Assembly (NCBI GenBank): GCA_035527835.1
Contig: DATKZS010000022.1
Span: 1-25,336, forward strand
Direction of reading: 5' to 3'
Source: DATKZS01 sp035527835 [NCBI: bacterium]
Lineage (GTDB): Bacteria; RBG-13-61-14
DNA length: 25,336 nt
Position numbers and translations under genes: made by a program. The notes under the pieces were generated by a model. That model was not told the DNA's origin and did not search any database. It was given only the letters and a program-made list of their open reading frames with translations. Numbering within the stretch: position 1 is the first letter of the stretch; every line of letters begins with the position of its first letter. Below, one piece after another: positions 1 to 8,161 of the stretch.

Positions 1-23
1 ACTTGACAATTTTATTCATAGGA

Positions 24-247
24 GACGCCAAGAGCGCCAAGGATTATTTTTTAACACGATTTTAAGAAGGCTTGAGTGCGAATGTTTCTTGCTTGGCGCT
101 CCCGTCGGCCGGTTCGCCAAGCCGGTTGGGGCCAACGCTCCGGAGCTGTTCTTTGCCGGGCCGCAAAGAAACATCAGGTTTTACTTGGCGATCCTTGGCG
201 CTCGTGGCGTCTTGGCGGTTTTCTTACGGCCTATTTTGGACAAGAGT
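24..247 (+). repeat. Dispersed structured repeat, copy A (MITE-like)
   Basis: About 224 bp of non-coding sequence built on CGCCAAG/CTTGGCG motifs. Positions 24-44 and 191-211 are inverted repeats matching at 20 of 21 bases. A central perfect 8-bp hairpin pairs 149-156 (TTCTTTGC) with 163-170 (GCAAAGAA). Positions 101-247 match, in reverse complement, 18143-18290 at about 120 of 147 positions counted by eye. The element ends about 58 nt before the start of the downstream gene. No transposase gene is inside. It could be a miniature inverted-repeat element or a structured intergenic unit; which one cannot be told from two copies. Just downstream, ATCCTGT occurs twice at 251-266. Confidence 0.75.
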
Positions 248-305
248 GAAATCCTGTTAATCCTGTCCGAAAAAATTCTCCGGCTTCTAAAAGAAGGATT
301 TATCC

Positions 306-1547
306 ATGAATCGCAGTCGAATCATCATCATGGCCGCGCTGGCCCTCGCGGCCTCGCCCGCTTTCGCGGAAAAGATCGTGGACCTCGCCCCGGCCCCCGC
401 CGCGATGATGAGGCCGGCCGCCGGCGACAAGACCTGGTCCGTCAAGGCCCAGGGAGTTGCGTCCCTGAAGGGCGTGAGCAAGGACGAGGCCCGGGAGGCC
501 GCGCTCCTGGACGCGAAGAAGAAGGCGGTGCTCGCCTACGTGTCGCTCAATACTCCCCCCACCATCATCGCGGAGCATGAGGAGGAGCTGGACCAGCTCG
601 TGGCCAGGCCCGACCAGTGGGTGAGCTCATGGGAGGTCGAGAACGAGCGGACCGAGGCCGGCTCATGGATCGTGGACATCGAGGCCGACCTGGACCTCGT
701 GAAGCTCGCCCCCGCGCTCAAGACGATCCGGCTCCTGCCCGCCCGCGCCATGCCCCAGGTGTTCGTGGCCGCCGCCGGAAAGATCGGCGCCGAACCCATG
801 AAGAGCGGCTGGAACAAGGCCGCCGAGGCCCGCGGCCGGTTCAACGTTTGCGAGGCCGCCATCGTGGCCCGCCTCGAAAAGTACGGCTTCCCGGCTTTTC
901 CCCCGGCCGCCGGCCAGTCCGCCGGTGACGTCTCCCGGATCATCAACCCCGGCGGAGAGGAAGAGAAAAAGCAATTGTATTCCGAGCTCCGCGACAAGTT
1001 CGGCGCCGGCGCCATGGTGGTGGGGCTGGCTGACGCCGGCACCGAAAGCGCGGCCCCGCCGAAAAAGGACAAGGTGTCCACCCGCGTCTCCATCAAGATC
1101 GCCGCCGCGGACGTGGAAAAGGGCGAGGTGGTGTTCAACGACGAGGTAACGACGGTATTTGAGACCAGGGGCATCCCTTTCCGCGAGGAACAGATGGCCG
1201 CGGTGTGCGGCGAGGCCGGGGAAAAGGCCGCGGCCGCGCTGTTCCGGGCCTTTACTCCCAGGTTCCAGCCCGGACAGGAGCGGCAAATCTCGCTCACGGT
1301 CAGGGGAATAAGCTCTTACCCCGCGATGAAGGACCTGGAGTTGAAGCTTGGCGAGGAAGGGCCCGGCGTCAAGGCCGTGGAGCTGGCCCGCATGGGAGCG
1401 GGAGAGATCGAGTTCAAGGTGACGACCACCGCCGCTACCGATGTGGTGGCGCAGTGGCTCGCCCAGAACCGGTTCCAGGCCGGACGCCTCGAAGTGACCG
1501 GCCAAGACGAGCAGAGCATCAAGGCCAAGGTGAAAGGGACGCCGTGA
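306..1547 (+). CDS. Periplasmic LPP20/FlgT-like protein
   Basis: This 413-residue protein begins with a clear signal peptide (residues 1-21, cleavage expected after AFA), so it is probably periplasmic. Residues about 42-120 look like the LPP20/FlgT N-terminal fold: a strand containing AQGVA, then a helix with DEAREAALLDAKKKAV, then a strand-rich part ending IVDIEADLDLVKL. The middle (about 140-300) resembles a second alpha/beta domain, and the last 80 residues end in a strand-rich domain. FlgT is a flagellar outer-membrane ring protein and LPP20 is a small lipoprotein, but no flagellar genes are nearby and there is no lipobox cysteine, so the role is unknown. The start is supported by GAAGGA seven to eight bases upstream. 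The gene stands alone; the next gene has its own promoter. Confidence 0.7.
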   Translation: MNRSRIIIMAALALAASPAFAEKIVDLAPAPAAMMRPAAGDKTWSVKAQGVASLKGVSKDEAREAALLDAKKKAVLAYVSLNTPPTIIAEHEEELDQLVARPDQWVSSWEVENERTEAGSWIVDIEADLDLVKLAPALKTIRLLPARAMPQVFVAAAGKIGAEPMKSGWNKAAEARGRFNVCEAAIVARLEKYGFPAFPPAAGQSAGDVSRIINPGGEEEKKQLYSELRDKFGAGAMVVGLADAGTESAAPPKKDKVSTRVSIKIAAADVEKGEVVFNDEVTTVFETRGIPFREEQMAAVCGEAGEKAAAALFRAFTPRFQPGQERQISLTVRGISSYPAMKDLELKLGEEGPGVKAVELARMGAGEIEFKVTTTAATDVVAQWLAQNRFQAGRLEVTGQDEQSIKAKVKGTP

Positions 1548-1598
1548 AGGCCGGAGCAGGGGATGAGACTGCGGCATCAAGGGCCGGGAATCGGGGAG

Positions 1599-1628
1599 TT
1601 GACAAACCGCGCCCGGTATTTCTACAAT
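1599..1628 (+). promoter_or_regulatory. Sigma70-type promoter for the cytochrome gene
   Basis: TTGACA (1599-1604), an 18-bp spacer, then TACAAT (1623-1628). It lies in the gap after the LPP20-like gene and about 95 bp before the cytochrome start, so the cytochrome gene is probably transcribed on its own with a leader of roughly 85 nt. Only sequence match supports this. Confidence 0.6.
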
Positions 1629-1640
1629 AAGCTTGCATTT

Positions 1641-1671
1641 TCCGGCCCGTGAATCTATGGTAAGGGCCGGA
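1641..1671 (+). promoter_or_regulatory. Hairpin in the cytochrome leader
   Basis: TCCGGCCC (1641-1648) pairs perfectly with GGGCCGGA (1664-1671) across a 15-nt loop. It sits just after the promoter at 1599-1628 and before the ribosome-binding site, and there is no following T-run, so it is more likely a leader structure (stability or regulation) than a terminator for the upstream gene. Confidence 0.45.
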
Positions 1672-1722
1672 GAAGCCACACGGGATCTCGGATTCACAAC
1701 ACTTTCAAAGGGGGCTTAAGTC

Positions 1723-2595
1723 ATGAGGAACAGGGCAATCATCCTTAAAGCGGGAATCATCTGCGTACTGGCCGCGCTTTTTGTCATGGTCTGGGCCATG
1801 CCGCCCGCCGGGCCGGCCGCCGCCGGCGACGTCAAGATCAAGCCGGGCGCGATCAAGGCGGAGGAGAATCTTTACCCGACCAACGAGTACGGCTGGCTGA
1901 CCTACTACATGCACGAGGTCTTCGAGCGCTACACCCAGGCCCGCAAGGCCTTTGACCAGGGCGACATGGCCATGGCCGACGCCGACCTTCAGGTCATGGA
2001 GATCTTCACCAACCTCTCCAAGGACCACATGCCCGACGCGCTCCAGGACGGCAAGCCTTTTGACAAGGAGGCCTACGTCAAGAGCATCGGCCAGCTCAAC
2101 CAGTTCGCCGCCGACGTCCGCCAAAACCTCAAGAACAAGAAATGGGCCGACGTCCCCGCCGGAAAGCTCGACCCCATGATGCAGACCTGCGTCGGATGCC
2201 ACTCCGCCTACAACATCCCCACCGACTTCAGAATTGACACCAAGTTCAAGGTCCTCACCCACTCCATGCACGAAATCTACGAGATCTACCGCCAGGCCGG
2301 GCCCCTGCTCCAGGCGCAGGAATGGGACAAGGCAATGTACTGCTTCACCGTACTCAAGCCCTACATCGAGTCAATTCCCCGGAACATCCCGGAGACCAAC
2401 CAGGACGGCGACCCCATTGACAAGACCCTCTTCAACAACGCCTACAAGGACCTGAAGCAGTTCAACCAGGACATCACCAAGCGACTCGAGTCCAAGAGCT
2501 GGATGACCGGGAAGCCCCTGCCCCCGCCCCGCATCGTGGTCGAGAACTGTTACGCCTGCCACACCAAGGCGGCCAAAATACCGTCCCCCTGGTGA
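1723..2595 (+). CDS. Two-domain (diheme) cytochrome c'-like protein
   Basis: This 290-residue protein has a signal peptide (about residues 1-34) and two CXXCH heme-binding motifs, CVGCH at 156-160 and CYACH at 276-280. Each motif closes an approximately 115-residue helical domain, as in class II cytochromes (cytochrome c'/c556 type), where the heme motif sits at the C-terminal end. The two domains are a tandem duplication: MHE at 63-65 and 182-184, and the heme motifs, are offset by about 120 residues, and both carry similar GKPFDKEAY/GDPIDKTLF and LNQF/LKQF segments. The protein is expected to be a periplasmic electron carrier or gas-binding protein. The start has a GGGGG stretch eight bases upstream. 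It has its own promoter and terminator, so it appears monocistronic. The heme count is read directly; the redox partner is unknown. Confidence 0.85.
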   Translation: MRNRAIILKAGIICVLAALFVMVWAMPPAGPAAAGDVKIKPGAIKAEENLYPTNEYGWLTYYMHEVFERYTQARKAFDQGDMAMADADLQVMEIFTNLSKDHMPDALQDGKPFDKEAYVKSIGQLNQFAADVRQNLKNKKWADVPAGKLDPMMQTCVGCHSAYNIPTDFRIDTKFKVLTHSMHEIYEIYRQAGPLLQAQEWDKAMYCFTVLKPYIESIPRNIPETNQDGDPIDKTLFNNAYKDLKQFNQDITKRLESKSWMTGKPLPPPRIVVENCYACHTKAAKIPSPW

Positions 2596-2653
2596 TGGCG
2601 AGAGCCGGCGAAAATAGTTTTCCTCGATCAAGAGATGGATTTAACCCGCGACC

Positions 2654-2692
2654 GCCGGGCCTGTTCCGATGGCAGGCCCGGCTTTGTCTGTG
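2654..2692 (+). terminator. Rho-independent terminator of the cytochrome gene
   Basis: A perfect 10-bp stem, GCCGGGCCTG (2654-2663) with CAGGCCCGGC (2673-2682), a 9-nt loop, then a T-rich tail starting TTTGTCTGT. It lies about 60 bp after the cytochrome stop codon. Confidence 0.75.
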
Positions 2693-2934
2693 TTCCGGGG
2701 AAGTTTCCGGTTTCTTGTTTCCAGTGCGCCGCCACATCTATATTGACGGATACAATCTTCTTAGTTTTATCCTGGCGTCCTCGGTCGTGAAACGCCGGCG
2801 GATGGGTTAGACTTATGTCCCAAGGAAATTCCGCTGCCAGTTTCGGGAAATGTTCAAAGTAGGTCTGAATTTCTTTGGGAGAAGATTGAAAGCGTCTGAT
2901 TATTCCCTTATGTTTAAGAACGGGGAGACGATAT
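2693..2934. other. Intergenic gap, no gene seen
   Basis: The gap between the cytochrome terminator and the crotonase gene. A weak promoter-like pair (TTGACG at 2743-2748, TTTTAT at 2765-2770, 16-bp spacer) could serve the crotonase gene, but the match is poor. I see no supported coding region on either strand. Confidence 0.4.
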
Positions 2935-3912
2935 ATGACCGAACAGATTAAAGTCACGCGAGCCGGCGCGGTGGAGACGATTGCCTTTGCCAATCCGCCC
3001 AAGAATTTCATTACCCATCGGATGCTCAAGGAACTCTATGCCGAGCTCATCCGGGTGCGGCAGGACCCTGCGGTGCGGGCGCTGGTCCTGACCGGCGGAT
3101 TCCCCGATTCCTTCCTCACCCACTACGACGTATCGGAGCTGATCGAGTACGCCCGTCTCGCTCCCAAGCCCCCGGCGCGCCTAAACGACCTCACGGCGCG
3201 GCTCATGTCCCGGGCGATTGCCCTGGCGCACCGGCATCCGGTCGTGGACCGCATTCTGCTCAGGGCCTTCGCGCGCCGCAGCCCGGGCGAGCAGGGCATC
3301 TATTATTGGGCCCGATGTCTGGACCTTCTCGACACGCTGCCTCAGCCGGCCATCGCGGCCATCAACGGCCTCTCCCTGGGCGGCGGGTGCGAAGTCGCCC
3401 TCTGCTGCGATTTCCGCTTCATGGCCCGTGGACCGCATTACCGGATCGGGCTGCCCGAGGTCCTGGTCGGGATCATCCCCGGCGGCACCGGGACCCCATT
3501 GCGCCTGCCCCGGGTGGTGGGCGAGGCCAAGGCCCTGGAGATGCTGCTGACCGGAAAGCTCTACACCCCGGAGGAGGCCCAAGCCATGGGTTTGATCCAT
3601 GAAGCAATGGAGCTGGACCAACTCATGCCCCGGGTCATGGAGCTGGCGCAAACGCTCTCCCGGCGGGCCCCGCTGGCCATGGCCGCGGCCAAGCGGGACA
3701 TCCGGGAGGGCAGTCGGCTGTCCTATCCTCAGGGCCGGGCCGTGGACCTGGCCGCGGTCGGCGTCACCATGGCCTCCGCGGACGCCGTGACCGGCATGAG
3801 CCAATATGTGAATGACCTGGTCGCCAAATACGATGGGCTCGACCTCCCCCGCATGCTCCAGGACGCCGAAGACCTCGCGGCCGGCCGCCTGGTCCAGTAT
3901 CAGGGGAAATAA
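2935..3912 (+). CDS. Enoyl-CoA hydratase/isomerase (crotonase) family protein
   Basis: This 325-residue protein is a crotonase-fold enzyme, likely acting on an acyl-CoA in the cytoplasm. The oxyanion-hole region GLSLGGGCEVAL is present, and both glutamates used by true hydratases are conserved: E153 in GGGCE and E175 in GLPEVLVGIIPGG. Together they favour hydratase activity over pure isomerase or thioesterase activity. Length exceeds the usual 255-270 residues because of an insert at about residues 65-125 (rich in arginine, containing ARRSPGEQG) between the N-terminal strands and the active-site loop, as in some longer crotonase relatives. GGGGAG lies seven bases before the start. There are no other fatty-acid or aromatic degradation genes nearby, so the substrate cannot be inferred. 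Confidence 0.85.
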   Translation: MTEQIKVTRAGAVETIAFANPPKNFITHRMLKELYAELIRVRQDPAVRALVLTGGFPDSFLTHYDVSELIEYARLAPKPPARLNDLTARLMSRAIALAHRHPVVDRILLRAFARRSPGEQGIYYWARCLDLLDTLPQPAIAAINGLSLGGGCEVALCCDFRFMARGPHYRIGLPEVLVGIIPGGTGTPLRLPRVVGEAKALEMLLTGKLYTPEEAQAMGLIHEAMELDQLMPRVMELAQTLSRRAPLAMAAAKRDIREGSRLSYPQGRAVDLAAVGVTMASADAVTGMSQYVNDLVAKYDGLDLPRMLQDAEDLAAGRLVQYQGK

Positions 3913-4015
3913 TCAAGGGACGATCCCAGGGGGCGCCGGCTTCGCCCGCGATCATCGCTCCTGACCAGGCGCTCCCATAAATCATTGGCCGTTTCATTGC
4001 TCAGGAGGACTGATC

Positions 4016-4645
4016 ATGACCCCGGCCGCCCAGCAAGCGCTTGCGAATTTGCGCCAGACCGATCAGATGCAGTGGTATGTCATCCCGCTCCTGGCGCTGG
4101 TCTTCTACATTTACTTAAACGAGATCGAGAAGCGGAACTGGAGCGCGGTCTGGCTCGGCATCGGCACCTGGGCCGGAGAGATGATCTGGGAGATGTTCAA
4201 CGGCGCCATCCTCCACTTCACTCAATTCGCGCCGCTCTGGAGCACGCCGGGACCGACCGCGTTCGAGATCTACGCGGGCCTCAACCTCGAGATCACCCTC
4301 TTCTTCTCCCTGGCCGGCCTCCTCCTGGTCAAGGTCCTGCCCCGGGACCCGACCCTGAAAATCCTGGGCCTCCCCAACCGCATCCTGATCCCGATCGGAG
4401 GCGGACTGCTCGCCCTGTTCGTGGAAATAATCCTGAATCAATGCGGGCTCCTCGTCTGGGACTGGTGGTTCTGGCGCTGGCCGCACGTGTATCTGATCGC
4501 GATCGCCTACTGCGCGCCCGCGCTCGGCCTGGCCTGGCTCCACGACCACTCCTCGCTGAGAGCCAAGCGGAGGGGCGCCTTCATCCTCCTCGCCCTGGCC
4601 CTTGCCTGCCACCTCATCTTGGCCACGATGCTGGGGTGGGTATGA
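4016..4645 (+). CDS. Integral membrane protein, tryptophan-rich, unknown function
   Basis: This 209-residue protein has about six hydrophobic segments, roughly residues 20-35, 42-60, 82-105, 122-142, 155-178 and 187-208, with short polar connections. Conspicuous features are GEMIWEMFNGAILHF in the second segment, with acidic and histidine residues inside the membrane region, and the aromatic cluster VWDWWFWRWP before the fifth. I do not recognise the family. AGGAGG lies seven bases before the start, a strong ribosome-binding site. It follows the crotonase gene by 103 bp in the same direction and may be co-transcribed with it; a terminator follows at 4807-4828. A role in lipid or carotenoid metabolism, or in transport, would be guesswork. 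Confidence 0.65.
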   Translation: MTPAAQQALANLRQTDQMQWYVIPLLALVFYIYLNEIEKRNWSAVWLGIGTWAGEMIWEMFNGAILHFTQFAPLWSTPGPTAFEIYAGLNLEITLFFSLAGLLLVKVLPRDPTLKILGLPNRILIPIGGGLLALFVEIILNQCGLLVWDWWFWRWPHVYLIAIAYCAPALGLAWLHDHSSLRAKRRGAFILLALALACHLILATMLGWV

Positions 4646-4752
4646 TGAGAGTGAATTGGGCGCGGCTTCCCTGGAGCGCGCAGGCTGCCGCTTCCGGCCT
4701 TCCCGGAGCCTGATATGCCCCTATGCTTGGGGACGAAAAGCCGATAATAGTG

Positions 4753-4781
4753 TTGACAGCGCCCCCATCAGGCGCTATGGT
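4753..4781 (+). promoter_or_regulatory. Candidate promoter upstream of the glycoside hydrolase
   Basis: TTGACA (4753-4758), a 17-bp spacer, then TATGGT (4776-4781; 4 of 6 matches to TATAAT). A transcript from here would meet the terminator at 4807-4828 after only about 20-40 nt, so this would be an attenuated leader if real; otherwise the match is chance. Confidence 0.35.
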
Positions 4782-4806
4782 TTGGCCAAGGTTGGCTCTG
4801 TTGGGC

Positions 4807-4828
4807 GCGCCCGCCGGGCGCTCTTTTG
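4807..4828 (+). terminator. Rho-independent terminator
   Basis: GCGCCC (4807-4812), a 3-nt loop, GGGCGC (4816-4821), then TCTTTT. The simplest reading is a terminator for the membrane-protein gene ending at 4645. Because a promoter-like element sits just before it and the glycoside hydrolase starts 130 bp after it, attenuation of the latter is also possible. Confidence 0.6.
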
Positions 4829-4956
4829 CCTGCACATCGCCACTCATGGGATTTTCGGCCCATCGCCGAGACGGGGGCGGGGACAATCAGGCTCCGGATA
4901 ATGTTGGACCGGCCGGGGGCCGGCGCCGCCCGGCGGCAATACGGAGGTGAATGACA

Positions 4957-6516
4957 ATGCGTGGGAAGGCGGCGGCCTCTTTAAGTCTGTTGTTGATGTT
5001 GTGCCTGGTGGCGGCGGACGCGAGGGGCGGAAAGGACGACGCCCGCGGCCGGTACTTCCCCAAAAAAGTCTATATTGACGAGCCGCTTCCCGGCTTCGCC
5101 GCCTCCCAGGACCTCCTGCCGGTTCCGGTCCTCGACGGCAGCCCCGAGCTGGTCGAGCTTTATTGGTTCTGCTGGAGGCTGGCCTTCGACCACCTCAAAA
5201 AGCCCACCCCCTCAAACGGGTTCGTATCGAACTACCTCGACGAGGCCTTCAACCCCAATATCTTCCAGTGGGACACCATCTTCATGGTGATGTTCGCCCG
5301 CTACGGCCACCACGTCTTCCCCGCAATCCAGTCGCTCGACAACTTCTACGCCAGCCAGCACGACAGCGGCTTCATCTGCCGCGAAATCTGGGAGACCGAC
5401 GGGCGGGACCATCACTCCGAGAGCAGCCGGCAGGCCGTGAATCCGCCCCTCTTCAGTTGGGCCGAGATGGAAAGCTTCCGCCTCACCGGCGATAAGGCCC
5501 GGCTCGAGGCGGTGGCGCCCGTTCTCGAAAAATATACCGAATGGCTCGAGACCGCCCGCAAAAAGCCCACCGCCCACGGCCTGTACTGGAACAACGGGCT
5601 GGGCTCGGGCATGGACAACACCCCGCGCCGGGGCTCGGGCTGGGTCGACATGTCCTCCCAGATGGTCATGCAGTATAACGACCTCGCCACCATGAACGAG
5701 GTGCTGGGCCGCGGGGACAAGGCCGCGCAATTTCGCGCCCGCGCCGCCGCGATCGGCGCCCTCATCAACCAGTGGATGTGGAATGAGGAGGACGGGCTCT
5801 ATTACGACGTGGACAACCGCGGCCGCCAGGTCAAGTGGAAAACCGCGGGCTGCTTCTGGCCCCTGCTCGCCGGCATCACCAGCCCCCGCCAGGAGGAGAA
5901 GCTCATCGCCAACCTGCGCGACCCCAACTCCTTCTGGCGCTTAAACGTCTTTCCCACCCTCGCCGCAGACCAGCGTTTCTACAACCCCGCCGGCGGCTAC
6001 TGGCACGGCGGGGTCTGGGCCCCCACCAACTACGCCATCATCCGCGGGCTGTCGCTTAGCGGCCACGACGACTTCGCCCGCGAGGCGGCCCTGCGATACC
6101 TGGGCGAGGTGTACCAGGTCTATCAGACGACCGGCACGGTCTGGGAGCTCTACGCTCCCGATCTCCCCGCGCCCGGCACCAACCCCGGGGGCCTGGGCCA
6201 GGCGCGCCCGGACTTCGTGGGCTGGACCGGCTGTGGACCGATCGCCATGCTCATCGAGAACGTTATCGGGCTGCGTGCGGACGCGATCAACCGCCGGCTT
6301 ACCTGGCGGCTCGACCGCACCGACCGCTTCGGGATGGAGCGCTTCCGCTTCGGCGACATCACGGTCTCGCTCGTATGCGCGGCGCGCGCCTCCGCCGCCG
6401 CGCCCGCCCGCCTCACCGTCTCCGCCGACCGGCCCTTCGAGCTGATCGTGGTCAACCACGGCGTCGAGAAAACCTTCTCCCTCACTCCCGGCGGCCACCA
6501 GCTGGAATTCGACTGA
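4957..6516 (+). CDS. Secreted GH63/GH37-like (trehalase-fold) glycoside hydrolase
   Basis: A 519-residue protein with a signal peptide (about residues 1-22) and an (alpha/alpha)6-barrel glycosidase pattern. Visible signatures are IFQWDTIFM, an ESSRQAVNPPLFSWAEM segment, GLGSGMDNTPR with D220 as probable general acid, YWHGGVWAPTNYAI, and TGTVWELY with E397 as probable general base. This arrangement matches families GH63 and GH37 and mannosylglycerate-hydrolase-like proteins; all are inverting alpha-glycosidases, and the exact sugar cannot be read here. An ATG two codons upstream (4951) directly follows the GGAGGTGA ribosome-binding site, leaving no spacer, so the ATG at 4957 (nine bases from GGAGG) is preferred and also gives a cleaner signal peptide. 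The DUF362 gene follows 86 bp downstream in the same direction. Confidence 0.8.
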   Translation: MRGKAAASLSLLLMLCLVAADARGGKDDARGRYFPKKVYIDEPLPGFAASQDLLPVPVLDGSPELVELYWFCWRLAFDHLKKPTPSNGFVSNYLDEAFNPNIFQWDTIFMVMFARYGHHVFPAIQSLDNFYASQHDSGFICREIWETDGRDHHSESSRQAVNPPLFSWAEMESFRLTGDKARLEAVAPVLEKYTEWLETARKKPTAHGLYWNNGLGSGMDNTPRRGSGWVDMSSQMVMQYNDLATMNEVLGRGDKAAQFRARAAAIGALINQWMWNEEDGLYYDVDNRGRQVKWKTAGCFWPLLAGITSPRQEEKLIANLRDPNSFWRLNVFPTLAADQRFYNPAGGYWHGGVWAPTNYAIIRGLSLSGHDDFAREAALRYLGEVYQVYQTTGTVWELYAPDLPAPGTNPGGLGQARPDFVGWTGCGPIAMLIENVIGLRADAINRRLTWRLDRTDRFGMERFRFGDITVSLVCAARASAAAPARLTVSADRPFELIVVNHGVEKTFSLTPGGHQLEFD

Positions 6517-6602
6517 CCCGGTCCGCCCATGGGGGCGATACCCCTTTCGCTGACAACGCCCTCCGGCCGCGGCCCTGATCCGGCGGAGAAAGGAAGGACA
6601 AA

Positions 6603-7991
6603 ATGGATAACAGGGTTTACATTCGGCGGTGCGAGGAATATGACCGGACGGCGATAGAGAATTTGGTGTGCGAGGGCATGGCGGCGCTGGATTTTCGGCC
6701 GCGCGGAAAAATTTTCGTCAAGCCGAACGTGGTCTTTGCCGGTCCCGCCGGGATGCTGGGCAATGACGCCTGCACCCCGGCGGCGGTGGTGGGGGCCTCG
6801 CTCTTGGCGCTGGCGCGGTCGCCGGGCGTGGAGCGGGTGGACCTGGGCGAGAAGTCCGCGGTGGGCATCCCGACCCGGATGTGTTACCGCTTTGCGGGGT
6901 ACTACGATGAGCTCAAGCGGATCCGGCCGCTCTCGCCGCGGCCGCTGGGCATTTTCTGCATTGACGAGGAGCGGCGCGACCCGGTTTTTATCGGCGGCGC
7001 GGTGCACGACAACCTCAGAGTGGCCCGGAAAATGGCGCGCGCGGATTTCAAAGTGTATTTGCCGCGGCTGAAGTGCCATTGCGTGTCGAACATGACGGGC
7101 GCGGTCAAGCTCAACGTGGGCATCTGCTCGGACGACGAACGCTCGATCCGCCATGATTTTATGCTGAACGAGAAGATCGCGGACCTGCTCGCGCCGGGGT
7201 GGCCGGATTTTGTGATCATGGACGCGATTGAAGTGGGCGTGGGCAATGAGGCCTATCCTTCTCTTCGCAAACTGGGCCTGGTCCTCATGGGCCGGAACCC
7301 GGTGGCGGTGGACCTGGTGGGCGCGCGGCTGCTGGGATACGGGCTCACGGACGTGCCTTATCTGATGGCCGCGGTCCGCCGTGGTTATGGTCCGGCCAGC
7401 CTCGACGACGTGAAGCTGGAGGGTGATATTAAAAGCGTCGCGGAACTGGATGAACAGGCCAAGCGCGTCATGCCCTACGACGACGAGTTCCACCGCTGGC
7501 AGGACGTGAGCAAGGAGTTTGAGCGGCTGCAAACGCCCATGCGCTTTTATTGGGGACCATACCGCGAGGGCCTGGCGGACAAGTGCCTGACCGGGTGCGT
7601 GATGGGGATCAAGATGTGGATGGCCTCATATGAGCGCTATGCCGGCCCCGGGGTCTTTGCTTCGGCCAAGCCGGTGGTGTTCGTGATCGGGAAAGTGGAC
7701 GAGGAGATTGACGCCCGGGGCGGGACGGTTTTCCTGCTCGGGAGCTGCGCCCGGGCCCAGATCAATAACGCGCGCAAGGTGGTCCGGATTGACAAATGTT
7801 TCACCACCGCCAGCGACATGTCGCTCCAGATCGGGCCCTGGCTGGGGATGCCCTTCCCGAGCGTCAACCCGAAGTTCATGCTGCCCTATGTCGGCGCCAT
7901 CGCCCTGGCCGGCCTGCGCAAGCTGGTCTCGCTCCGCTACTTCCAGGACCTGGGGCACTTTGTTTCCAAGCGGCTGATCCGGAACATCTGA
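6603..7991 (+). CDS. DUF362 family protein with C-terminal cysteine set
   Basis: This 462-residue protein has the DUF362 core: FVKPNVV near residues 38-44, VDLGEKS, PRLKCHCVSNMTGAVKLNVG in the middle and IMDAIEVGVGNEAYPS, followed by VLMGRNPVAVDLVGARLLGY. DUF362 proteins are poorly characterised and many carry ferredoxin domains. This one has no CxxCxxC ferredoxin motif, but its C-terminal third has four well-spaced cysteines, C328 and C332 (CLTGC), C382 (LLGSC) and C399 (DKC), which resemble a cysteine set that could hold an Fe-S cluster. No signal peptide is evident, so it is probably cytoplasmic. AAGGAAGGA lies just upstream of the start. It may share a transcript with the glycoside hydrolase 86 bp upstream. 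It converges on the glucan synthase gene, 170 bp away. Confidence 0.75.
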   Translation: MDNRVYIRRCEEYDRTAIENLVCEGMAALDFRPRGKIFVKPNVVFAGPAGMLGNDACTPAAVVGASLLALARSPGVERVDLGEKSAVGIPTRMCYRFAGYYDELKRIRPLSPRPLGIFCIDEERRDPVFIGGAVHDNLRVARKMARADFKVYLPRLKCHCVSNMTGAVKLNVGICSDDERSIRHDFMLNEKIADLLAPGWPDFVIMDAIEVGVGNEAYPSLRKLGLVLMGRNPVAVDLVGARLLGYGLTDVPYLMAAVRRGYGPASLDDVKLEGDIKSVAELDEQAKRVMPYDDEFHRWQDVSKEFERLQTPMRFYWGPYREGLADKCLTGCVMGIKMWMASYERYAGPGVFASAKPVVFVIGKVDEEIDARGGTVFLLGSCARAQINNARKVVRIDKCFTTASDMSLQIGPWLGMPFPSVNPKFMLPYVGAIALAGLRKLVSLRYFQDLGHFVSKRLIRNI

Positions 7992-8161
7992 CGCGAGGCG
8001 ATGGCGCCAGGGTTACCGGACTTCATCCGCGAACCGGGCCCCGGACCCACCCGCCACCTGGTATCGGTCTTGACTTTGAGGGCGTGGCATGGTCCGGCCT
8101 CGGGCCAGCGAAGGAATAGGGACTTTGACTTTCAATCCCAGGTTCACAATCACCAACGCCA

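Noticed and set aside
89-580. 163-codon plus-strand open frame overlapping the first gene
   Set aside because: It begins in the dispersed repeat and overlaps the signal peptide and core of the LPP20-like gene in another frame; its composition is arginine/glycine-rich.
2628-3029. 133-codon minus-strand open frame with a protein-like stretch RRFQSSPKEIQTYFEHFP
   Set aside because: It runs through the cytochrome terminator and overlaps the crotonase start; no family recognised, and no ribosome-binding site. A decayed gene remnant cannot be excluded.
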